Source: Manduca sexta
Lineage: Eukaryota > Arthropoda > Insecta > Lepidoptera > Sphingidae
DNA length: 64,000 nucleotides
Direction of reading: 5' to 3'
NCBI RefSeq assembly: GCF_014839805.1
Contig: NC_051126.1
Span: 5,464,609-5,528,608, forward strand
Shown: positions 55,140-64,000 of the stretch, one piece after another
How positions within the stretch are numbered: the stretch's first letter is position 1
How the letters are laid out: the number at the start of each line of letters is the position of its first letter
Position numbers and translations under genes: made by a program
Notes under the pieces: model-generated
Told to the model about the DNA's origin: nothing
The model's input: only the letters and a program-made list of their open reading frames with translations
Database searches by the model: none

Positions 55140-55364
55140 CTTAGAGCTTTCGTAAAATTGACGCTAAGATCCGAACGAAGAAACGATGTATTTTATGTCA
55201 AATGGGTTTTCATAGTGCGGTCGACGAAAGTAAAAATGTCATAAGTGTCAAAATCCGATTACGGATCCGTCGTCGAATCCGTCATCGGATCCGAAACACT
55301 TCGTAGTAACAAAATGTACGATCCGTCATCCGAAACTACGGATTTCGTTTTTCGAAGTAGACTC
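55140..55364. repeat. CGGATCCG-rich inverted-end repeat
   Basis: Dense in GGATCCG(T/A)C and CGTCATCGGATCCG motifs, and it ends TTCGTTTTTCGAAGTAG, the reverse complement of the start of the repeat at 53,268. It is non-coding. It directly borders the fold-back element that begins at 55,366. Confidence 0.5.
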
Positions 55365-56467
55365 TAAGCATAGAAGGAATCTAAATTACCCTCATATACT
55401 TATCCTATTTTTTCAAATAGGCCAAAACCGTTGAAAAGAACGGGACAAATATTATGTTGCTAAGGTCGGCTTGCGTACACTTTAAAATAATCAAATGGTT
55501 ACCTTTGGTCCTCTTTATGATGCCGAATTAAAAATCAAATAAAATGTCAAATGTTCCAACTTGCCAATCTCAAAACAATGTCACAAACGCGCTCACACAA
55601 TTTAGTTACGTTGTACTTCAGCGCGTACTTTTCTAAAGTGGCTACATGTTGTGTAAAATTATTGTTGTTAATTTTAATAAATACACAGTGCTGTTTAAGT
55701 AAAATATAGCCCTGGGAACAAGCAATGGCCTGCGTTATTGTGGAGTGAAATCACACACATATGTTTGATAACTTATTTCAATGTTAATAAAACTTTGTCG
55801 AAAAGCTTAGCAAACACGGTGCTGTTTTGTCCAATGCCAATTGGGACGAGCTATGGCAACGATCCATTTTTGCCTCATAGCACCATCTGTAGGGAATCTG
55901 CAATGAAACACATTGTATGAAACACACTATGAAAATCAGATAGTTTCCTCGACCCCAGTCTTCGCGCACGGTTTCCAAGTGGCTTTTACCACTACAACAC
56001 CGTATATTGAAAGTAAGAGGCAATTTATGCAAAATAGTAAACTACAATATACTAACATCGATGTTATCGAAAGAAAATGCAGCACAACACTATTGAACAC
56101 GACTACGTAAATTGGTAAAAAGGAAAAATACTTAATAATGACTGGATCGAATGGCCAACAGCAGATTATAATACGACTACAGCATAATAAAGTATAATTA
56201 ATAACACTTTTTGCACTTATGTACAGGGTTTAAGCAAATATATTAGGTTTTTTGTTTACTCACCCATGGAAGCTGATGATTTCAGTTTCATTTTCTTTAC
56301 GAGAAGAATGAGATTTACACCCCACAATAACGCAGGCCATTGCTTGTTCGTAGGGCTATATTTTACCTTATACTTTACATAAAATATTACATAACATGTA
56401 GCCACTTTTGAAAAGCACGCGCTGAAGTATAACGTAACTAAATTGTGTTGGCGCGTTTGTGACATTG

Positions 56468-56676
56468 TGTTAAAACGCTCTCTTTACAGTAAACATTATA
56501 TTAGAAAAATAATTACAGAATACAATTTAGACATTTTTTGACACCGTCCAACCAACAAGAATAATTATAATAGAATAGTCGCCGCATGACATATCTTCTC
56601 TTCTGCCAGCCTGCGCGCGCAGCCGAATACTTCCGGAAACGCCCGATGTCATCGGCTAGGATAGCGGCGCGTAACA
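56468..56676. repeat. Left LTR
   Basis: 209 bp direct repeat, identical by eye to the right LTR. It contains a GC-rich block (CAGCCTGCGCGCGCAGCCG) in otherwise AT-rich sequence. Confidence 0.85.
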
Positions 56677-58084
56677 TCGGCCATCCTGCAAAGTGAATAC
56701 CAAAGGTATTCACAAAAATAAATTTGAGGAAGCAGAACTGAATCGGATACCTATATTTTAAACATATTTACCAGTAAATCACTAACTATTTCTGATCGAT
56801 TAACCCTTTAATAAAGCAATCAAGTCTTGTATATACACAATATCCAACAACTTATCCATTTTGCAATTAACTTTCACGCTATATGTGTATATAATATATT
56901 TTTTGATAGTACCTAAACCCCGTTTCTTTACTTCATTCCCAGCAACCAAAGACCTTCATTTTATTTATCCAAAGTTTACATACAGTTAATGCTGAATACC
57001 AAAAGCAATCATAAAATGCTGAGAACTAAACTTAAGTTTAAAAAAACACCCAGAACAATTAGACCTTTCAAAACAAAACCTCCAAATAGTAAGACAGCAG
57101 CAAATAGAAAGGAATGAGGAGCACAACTAAAGAACTTCATAGAAGTCGCAAAGGAAGTTAACATACAAAATAATATAACACACAATAAGCACAAAATTCA
57201 TACATATAAATAAGCATATGCAACATAAACCAACTCAATCAAATCAATTAATCAAATGGTTTACGAGTAACACAGCATAAAGGCAAGAAGCGTTAGAAAA
57301 GTCATGACTGAAATTAATAAAATATTTAAAACTAACATGCGGAAGATTGCCATGCTTCCAGATTATAAACACAGAAAAAATACATTCAAACGACCAGAGA
57401 CATTAAGAAAAGAGACGGGAAAATACAGACACCGAAAAGAGATTAGATCCCCAGCATAAAGGATAAAAACAGCATAATAGAAACCACAATACGAGAGTCT
57501 TAATCAAAGCTACTAAATGCATCCAAGAATTATACACATGCAGAAATACTACAGAAACTACAGATCCGACCATTCAAGAACCGGCACCGGAGACAATCTC
57601 TGAAAAATAAAAGTTGTCAAATAAAACTCCAGTTACAGAGAACATCAGCAATGCACTGCTCACCGAGAACAGGGACATTATTAACACCTACACTCACATA
57701 GTTATTGACTGAGGTCTTAAGAATAAATTAATTTCAAGTCAGTGGACAACAATTACTATTATACGACTACACAAGAAGATTGATAAGAATAACATATTTT
57801 TTTATTATTAGCTCTACTAACCTAATCGATAACTTAAGGTGTACAGACTCCAAATTAAGAACGGATACATTAGCAACAGAACTGCGTGCACGACTTTCGA
57901 GAAGTGAACTCTACATGCAATAAAAGTAAATAAGGAAGCAACTTACATTGTGTTTGAATTAGTAATAACGAATTAGTTGAAGTCACAAATTAGGGACAGA
58001 ATTTATTATTCCAAGTTTCTTAATCTGAGGTAATTTACAGCTAAAATACAAATTTCTTGAAGCATATTATTGTGGACTGATACA

Positions 58085-58475
58085 TTCGCCACAAAGGCAA
58101 GTGATGACTATAATTGATTCGCCGTGTTGGCAAGTTGAAAGTCACTCTGTTCAGAATCAGCAAAATTAAGTTTCATTAGCAAAACAGAGTTATCAATGTC
58201 ACCGTTAACCCATTTTTGTAAAATAAAAAAATGATATCTGCCATCTTGCGTCTTTATTCAAGAAAACTGATTTTAAATTGAGCAAGTCTAGATTCGTAGC
58301 TTTGTAAACTGTGGCATTGGTTATTCACGTGTGAAAAATGATACAGAAACTGCTTCCAATCTTTGAATATGTTCGGTGAATAACGGACTCCAGAGAGCAT
58401 AGCAACATTCAAGATCAGATCGGACGAAACAATTAAAAAGACGACAGAGTTCTCGGGATCGTCAAAACGTTCGTT
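58085..58475 (-). pseudogene. LINE reverse transcriptase C-terminal remnant
   Basis: Minus-strand reading gives CCYALWSPLFTEHIQRLEAV, then SYESRLAQFKISFLE, RRKMADIIF and KWVNGDIDNSVLLMKLNF in changing frames. These match the usual end of insect LINE proteins (LEYGSxVWSPxxxxxIxRIEAVQ ... YExRLxxLxLxSLExRRxxAD ... LYKxVNGxID). Several frameshifts and stops are present. The remnant lies inside the LTR element, so it was either captured by or inserted into it. Confidence 0.55.
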
Positions 58476-60574
58476 TGTTATAACAGATAACCAATTGAAA
58501 GCGCAGCCTACCCCGTAACTATGAGTCGAATAGTCAGTTAAGCCACGCGTGTCAAGACACTTCCTAAATGGGGATATTATTTAAAATATAAAATAACACT
58601 AAGAAGGCTATAAATCTTTACAGTTTAAATAAATAACTATAGGTCTACAACTCGATGTCAAATATGTATACAGTCCTCGCCAAAAGTCATTCTATATCGC
58701 AGGCATAACCAAGACACTAGACCAGATTCAACTAAGAGAACCAGCAGGCTTAACCGTAACCCCAGTGTTTATAAAAAAACTGTCACTAGCGATCGAAGCC
58801 GATGTGGAGACATGTGATTTACAATTACACTACTCAAGTACAGCGTTAGCTACACGTGTATGTTCCGCTTATATAAACAACCAGCACAGAGAGAACATGG
58901 CCAACATGGAATAAAAACAACTACAGCAATTTTCATATGCATAAAACAATGTTGGCAACTTATCCGAACCAGAAGATTTGTACATAATTTTCGGTAATGT
59001 CAATTTTACATTCCGTAAATTGGGCTCCGTAAATAGTGTCGATACTAAAACACACATCCGTCGCTACTACTACCGAATATGTTTCAACTTTTTTTTTATT
59101 ATTATAACACTACTTGTAATTTCTCGCCATATAATTACATATATACAATATGGCAATAAGTGAACTCTAAACATACTTTTTTTAACTATTTGATTAAAAC
59201 ATCAGCTTCTGATGACCCACTAAAATCAGAAGACATCCATCTTCGAAGTATCATCATGACATGAATTCCTTGTACATGTCTGCTCGACAAAACCACGGTT
59301 AAAATATTTCTACAACTCAACAAAAGAACTTATCATAAGCAGTACAATAGATGTCAGTTGTAAGGTTTTATCTGATATTTTACTAATTTTTTTTTCATAA
59401 TGTTATTACCAACAATAAACCACCACCACCACCATGGTACACTTCAAAATTGCAAGAATACTCAAAGACAAATACAAATGTTTTTGCAATCTCAGATTAC
59501 CATTCCCACTGTTTATAAAAAAAAAATGAGCGAAGGTTTACCGAGCTGAGTGTTACAGTTAGTACAGCAACACAATCCAGCATACCATTTCAGAGTCACC
59601 ATATTGCACCCTTATTCATTCGCAGAAATATTGCTCATATATTGTACCTTATACTTAGAGAGCATCAATTATTCAGAACCATTGTGTAAGTGCTATATAA
59701 GAATACCAAACATTTCAATTAATAAGCCAGTGCTTTTCATTTTATCCATAGTCCAAGTACAGACAGATTAGTTTTTTTTATCATGCTCCAAACCAGATCA
59801 GTGAGCGTATCTGGAAAAAAGGATATGTATTTTATATTATATTATTTTATTACATTTCTAAACAACAACATATGCTCTGTCTTATTTTCTTTACTCTGTT
59901 TTCTTAAATTGCATTTATACATCAACACAGTTGACTGGACTTAGGAAACTCGTATACCACAAATCACATAATATTGTACTCCTGCCGTATATTGCAGCAC
60001 TTAATCTCTTTATGTCAGACTGTAAGCTTTCCATGTAAAATTAATGAATTCATACATATTATATATAGTTTATAATTAAATATAAACACAAACACAAAAC
60101 CAGAAACAGAAATAGAAAAACAGTAAAGAAATTAAGTAAAACAGAATGAATGAAGCGGATCAGTAAAATAAAGCAGTCAAATCAGACAGAATATGTTCTG
60201 ATGTAGTGCTACCAGGTGTCCCGATGTGCACGGAATATCCCGGTTATCAGAGTTCTGGAGACGCGTCCCAATTTGCAACTGATTGGGACATTAAATGTCC
60301 CGAAAATCAATAAATTTATCAAAAGACATTATTATAAAAAAATAAACAACGCATCACATCACAAGCCCTGTAAGTATAGTTTTGTTTTGTTCTGTTGTTT
60401 AGAGACGCGACTGTACCGTGATTTATGATTCGATGTTAAAACAGAAATTGCAATTAAAACCAACATTAGCATGACTTGCAGTATTTTTTTTTTGTGTCTC
60501 GACCTTCAACCTAGATCCCGATTTGTTTTATCTGTTGCCCGATTTTAAACAAATAGGACCTAGTAACACTAATC

Positions 60575-60792
60575 AGAATGCTCATGTCTACAGACAGAAT
60601 ATGATCAGAAGGCTCATGATCACGACAGAATATGATCAGAATGCTCATAACTACAGACAGAATATGATCAGAATGCTCATAACTACAGACAGAATATGAT
60701 CAGAATGCTCATGACTACAGACAGAATATGATCAGAATGGTCATGGCTGCAGACAGAATATGATCAAAAGGTTCACAGCCACAGACAGATCA
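60575..60792 (+). repeat. 32 bp minisatellite, about 6.5 copies
   Basis: Tandem units of about 32 bp (ACAGAATATGATCAGAATGC plus CTCATAACTACAG) with small changes between copies, inside the LTR element. Some units are identical to the next, others have up to five differences. Confidence 0.8.
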
Positions 60793-61181
60793 GATTAAAT
60801 AAAATTAACAGTTACGTACGTTCGCATTGTCAGCCTGAAGTGTTACGCCACCGATTTGACTACATATGACTCCAGTCATTCCTGTCTCCAATGATTTAGT
60901 TTCTAAGAAAACACCCTCTCCAGTGAGCCAAGCAGCAGGCATAACAAAGTTTTTGTTATGAATGTCGTGAATCGTAGTAATGTACAGACATCAATTCCAT
61001 AGGCATTCCCAACATATTTACTTCAACAGACGTAGACGTTTGCCATGGTAACTAAAATCTGAGAATCTGGTAATTTTAATTTTGGCATTCAATGATTCAT
61101 CACAGATTTATTCCGGTAGTTCTCTTCACATTCGAATTCAATGTAACTTCAAATTATCATTTGTGTAATCCCACTTCTGAA

Positions 61182-61390
61182 TGTTAAAACGCTCTCTTTA
61201 CAGTAAACATTATATTAGAAAAATAATTACAGAATACAATTTAGACATTTTTTGACACCGTCCAACCAACAAGAATAATTATAATAGAATAGTCGCCGCA
61301 TGACATATCTTCTCTTCTGCCAGCCTGCGCGCGCAGCCGAATACTTCCGGAAACGCCCGATGTCATCGGCTAGGATAGCGGCGCGTAACA
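61182..61390. repeat. Right LTR
   Basis: 209 bp direct repeat paired with 56,468-56,676. It is followed at once by the ATTG duplication and the rest of the fold-back arm. Confidence 0.85.
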
Positions 61391-61971
61391 ATTGTTTTGA
61401 GATTGGCAAGTTGGAACATTTGACATTTTATTTGCTTTTTAATTCGGCATCATAAAGATGACCAAAGGTAACCATTTGATTATTTTAAAGTGTGCGCAAA
61501 CCGACCTTATTATTAGCAACATAATATTTGTCTCGTTCTTTTCAACGGCTTTGACCTATTTGAAAAAGTAGGATAAGTATATGAGGGTAATTTAGATTCC
61601 TTCTATGCTTGTCTTGTTCTGACGTCTGTAATTTGAAAGTTAGTAACATGAACATAAGTTTAAATTCAAAAGGGCGGGAAACGTTCGACTTGTAAGGCGC
61701 GCTTTTTTGATTTTTTATTTTAAAATATAATTTTAATAACTTATTCATAGTGATCAGTGGTGTATAAACTGTTTTTAGATATATTTTAAGTTTAAGTATT
61801 ATAATTTATTCTTTATTTGTTAATTTCTTTGTCAGTGCTGGCCATCTGGTAAGTTCTTTTATCTTACTTTCTGGATGATGGCTGAGCCCCCCGATCCTGG
61901 GGGGACAGTCCCTCCGGTGGGCTATAATGTAACAATTAAGTAATACTACTTGTAATGAATCTGAATCAGGA

Positions 61972-63418
61972 ATGGACACGGACAGTTCGCTTTCTCAACG
62001 CCCACTTAAGAGAAGTCGTTTAAACAAAATTTGTAAACGATGTAATAAGCGTAGAAGGACCCATGGTTCGGAAGACAACAAATTGATAAGTTGTCATTGC
62101 AATAACTCTGACGTAATGGAACTACCTGAAACTCTAATTAATTCTAATTACCCCGATACACAGACTAAATTCAATCACAGCAATGACACATTAAATCCCC
62201 AGCATACCCCTACTTCTATCGGACGAAAATTATACGAAAGTACTGATAGTGCTCCATATGTTATACATATAAACAGAATACAATCATCCCCCCAATGACG
62301 GCTCCACACTCCACCCTTTAGCTTTTGGCAAATTCCTAAAAAAACATGATTTTAAAAATATTATAAATGGCAGTATCAAAAGAATTGGTAGAAACAAAAT
62401 TTCTATGTCATTTTCAAAATTCATTGATGCAAATAATTTCATTGAACACAACAGTCTATCTTCACAAAATCTTAAAGCCTTTATTCCCACATTTAATATT
62501 ACACGAATGGGACTGGTGCGGGGAGTCCCTATAGAATGGTCACCAGAAGAAGTTTTAGATAATGTTACAGTGCCTATAGGATGTGGTAAAATTATAAAAA
62601 TGAGACGGTTAAATTATAAAGTTTTAGTGGAAGGTTCTCCAACATGGAAACCATCCCAAACAATTGTAATGACGTTTGATGGACAAGTGTTACCTAAACA
62701 TATATTTATGTGCTACAATGCTCTTCCTGTTGAGTTATATGTTTACCCAACTGTCCAATGCTTTGCATGCTGTCGCTTTGGCCACACGAAAGTACAATGT
62801 AGATCAAAACCTCGATGTTTTAAATGTGGTCAAGGACACACAGGAGATTCTTGCAATGTGGAAGAGGATTGCGGCTCATGTTGCTTGTGTTCTGGTAATC
62901 ATTTTGCTATTAATAAATGTTGCCCAGAATTTAACAGACAAAAAGATATTAAGCTGTTCATGGCTGAGAATTGTATTTCTTATGCCGAAGCTGCAAAAAA
63001 TTTTCCATCAGTTAACAGATCTTTTGCTGATATATTGATTAATAAACCTCTTTGTGATGAACCTTTAAAATTTAAACAGCCAACCAATAAATCTACATCT
63101 CACAAAAAAACAATCTTTTTAAAGCCACGCCCACCACCTACCGCTATAAGTGGTTATAATCAACATGCTCATAAGGAACTAATTAAGGATTACAATATGC
63201 CATCCCAATCTGGCAATGGTTGTGCTTTGCAGCATCCACACCAGCAACAAGAACAATCCTTATCTGAGATTGTTCTAGCACTTATAAATTATTTATCTCA
63301 ATATATAATTGAACCGTCCAACGTTGCCCCTGAATTATTAAACTCTCTCATTAACACACATAATAATGGATCAATTGGTCCAATGGAATTGCCGCAGTGT
63401 AATCAGCAAAAAAAGTGA
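61972..63418 (+). pseudogene. LINE ORF1, gag-like zinc-knuckle protein, frameshifted
   Basis: The frame from 61,972 (MDTDSSLSQRPLKRSRLNKI, then CKRCNKRRRTHG) closes at 62,298. Coding character continues in another frame from just after a run of six C at 62,287-62,292 to 63,418. The two halves are consistent with one protein broken by a single-base length change in that run, since IHINRIQSS reads across it. The second part holds three zinc knuckles: CFACCRFGHTKVQC, CFKCGQGHTGDSC and CCLCSGNHFAINKC. These are the nucleic-acid binding motifs of LINE ORF1 proteins, which coat element RNA. The start codon at 62,405 is internal to the protein, not its true start. The change may be real or a sequencing error in the homopolymer. 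Confidence 0.8.
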
Positions 63419-64000
63419 CTTAGCTTACATTGTTAATAAATATGAACCCTTTGTGATAGCTCTCACTGAGACATGGCTTAAACCAAATTCTATGTTTCGT
63501 ATACCCAATTATATATGTCTTAGAGAAGACAGAGCAGATGGGTATGGTGGTGTAGCCATACTTATAGAAAAATCCCAGACATACACTCCTTTAAGTCTTC
63601 CTCCACACAGTGATAATTATTCAATTATAGCTGTCATTATTAACAATATATGTTTTGTTTCCATCTACATTCCTCATCCTTCTTCTCTCGTTTTCATTGA
63701 AATTAATAATATGCTTTCTTCTTTACCTCGGCCATTTATATTGCTAGGGGACTTCAATTCACATCATAGATCATGGGGCAGTTCCATCTCTAACTCCAAT
63801 GGAGAAGCTGTTTTGGAACTTTTAGATACTCATAATCTTTGCATCCTGAATACTGGTAATCCAACACATCGCACTGGTCCTGATGGAATCTTAAGCGCTA
63901 TTGATTTATCCATTTGCACTCCAAATTTAGCTTCCACTTTGTCCTGGAATACTATGGATTCCACCTTTGGTAGTGATCACTTCCCAATTTTAATTAAGTT
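63366..64000 (+). CDS. LINE ORF2, endonuclease domain (partial)
   Basis: Starts ATG at 63,366, overlapping ORF1 by 53 bp in another frame, and stays open to the window edge (about 211 codons). It begins MDQLVQWNCRSVISKK and carries the apurinic/apyrimidinic endonuclease motifs in order: WNCRS, LTETWL, YGGVAIL, LLGDFNSHH, IDLSI and GSDHFPI. The metal-binding Asn, Glu, Asp and His positions appear intact. The reverse transcriptase should follow outside the window. Known role: nicks the target DNA for target-primed reverse transcription. No stop or frameshift is present in the visible part. Confidence 0.9.
   Translation, partial: MDQLVQWNCRSVISKKSDLAYIVNKYEPFVIALTETWLKPNSMFRIPNYICLREDRADGYGGVAILIEKSQTYTPLSLPPHSDNYSIIAVIINNICFVSIYIPHPSSLVFIEINNMLSSLPRPFILLGDFNSHHRSWGSSISNSNGEAVLELLDTHNLCILNTGNPTHRTGPDGILSAIDLSICTPNLASTLSWNTMDSTFGSDHFPILIK

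Larger units (their letters stand above)
56468..61390. mobile_element. Non-autonomous LTR retrotransposon, 4.9 kb
   Basis: Two direct 209 bp LTRs (56,468-56,676 and 61,182-61,390) look identical, begin TGTTAAAACG and end GCGCGTAACA (TG...CA). A 4 bp target duplication ATTG flanks the whole (56,464-56,467 and 61,391-61,394), and the empty site can be read in the partner arm of the host fold-back (GACATTGTTTTGAG type). The 4.5 kb interior has no open frame over about 75 codons and no gag, protease, reverse transcriptase or integrase motif I can see, apart from a nested LINE remnant on the minus strand. I found no convincing primer binding site or polypurine tract on either strand. Orientation is therefore unknown. 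Identical LTRs with a non-coding interior point to a recently moved, non-autonomous element. Confidence 0.8.
55366..61610. mobile_element. Fold-back element, split by an LTR retrotransposon
   Basis: The left arm (55,366 to about 55,745) is the inverse of the right arm, which is in two pieces: about 56,318-56,467 and 61,391-61,610. The outermost bases read AAGCATAGAAGGAATC on the left and pair with GATTCCTTCTATGCTT on the right. Inner arm landmarks are AAGCAATGGCCTGCGTTATT and TCAGCGCGT. The right arm is interrupted exactly at ATTG by the LTR element. Without that insertion the element is about 1.3 kb with arms of about 375 bp and a 570 bp spacer. The arms have diverged in the inner part, so it is older than its guest. 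It has no coding capacity. Confidence 0.75.
61615..64000 (+). mobile_element. LINE (I/Jockey/R1-type), 5' part, runs off the window
   Basis: A 5' leader (about 61,615-61,970), a gag-like ORF1 and the start of an ORF2 with an apurinic endonuclease are in the order of the I/Jockey/R1 group. A short upstream frame at 61,878 (MAEPPDPGGTVPP) resembles the opening of ORF1 in such elements but is out of frame with the rest. The exact 5' edge is unclear; it starts soon after the fold-back ends at 61,610. Confidence 0.85.

Noticed and set aside
54886..55155. 89-codon plus-strand frame
   Set aside because: Opposite strand to a better-supported spliced minus-strand block; no family resemblance and no splice support.
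56513..56713. 66-codon minus-strand frame, repeated at 61,227-61,409
   Set aside because: Both copies lie in the two LTRs; the frame is a by-product of the repeated sequence.
60208..60570. Possible degenerate terminal repeats (TGCTACCAGGTGTCCCG and inverse)
   Set aside because: The match is too short and imperfect to call an element end by eye.

Overview
The window is AT-rich animal genomic DNA with many short introns. The transposon load is the kind seen in moths and butterflies: short interspersed elements that begin CTAGCTT(C/T)GCCCGC and end TATAATAGTATAGAT, TTAA-flanked fold-back MITEs, and an R1/I/Jockey-type LINE. I infer an insect, most likely Lepidoptera. The proteins fit this: several read as clear insect orthologues (insomniac, U2af50, Pkn, Sap130, Gid4, mRpS23).

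Layout. 1-13,575 is non-coding sequence with a few GC-rich islands, one candidate non-coding or 5' exon (4,362-4,434), a perfect hairpin (8,222-8,255) and one decayed repeat-family pseudogene (about 9,118-9,849). 13,586-15,692 (+) encodes a 530-residue secreted protein of unknown function. 18,191-20,973 (-) is Gid4 and 22,379-26,299 (+) is protein kinase N, transcribed divergently. 27,348-28,087 (-) is insomniac (KCTD2/5/17 type) and 28,700-33,509 (+) is Sap130, also divergent from a 0.6 kb shared region. 33,510-38,005 is a nest of MITEs and SINE-like repeats. 38,006-43,506 (+) is mRpS23, whose 4 kb first intron holds a complete three-exon gene on the same strand (38,271-39,542) resembling the meiotic chromosome-axis protein SYCP3. 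43,507-45,615 is repeats and a dead LINE fragment. 45,616-47,192 (+) is a 95-residue single-pass membrane protein. 48,019-52,042 (-) is U2af50, which shares an 84 bp head-to-head promoter with an unrecognised two-exon 82-residue gene (52,127-54,134, +). 54,264-55,006 (-) is a weakly supported spliced transcript.

55,366-61,610 is a fold-back element split by a 4.9 kb LTR retrotransposon. The LTRs are 209 bp and look identical, with a 4 bp target duplication, but the interior has no intact open frame. From about 61,615 to the right edge runs a LINE with a gag-like zinc-knuckle ORF1 (frameshifted) and an apurinic endonuclease ORF2 that leaves the window.

The host genes are mostly housekeeping (splicing, chromatin repression, ubiquitin ligase adaptors, Rho effector kinase, mitochondrial translation) packed as divergent or convergent pairs. 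They do not form one pathway. The two points most worth following are the SYCP3-like gene nested in mRpS23, and the small unrecognised genes next to U2af50. All splice models were built by hand from reading frame, splice consensus and remembered family sequence; no alignment was run.
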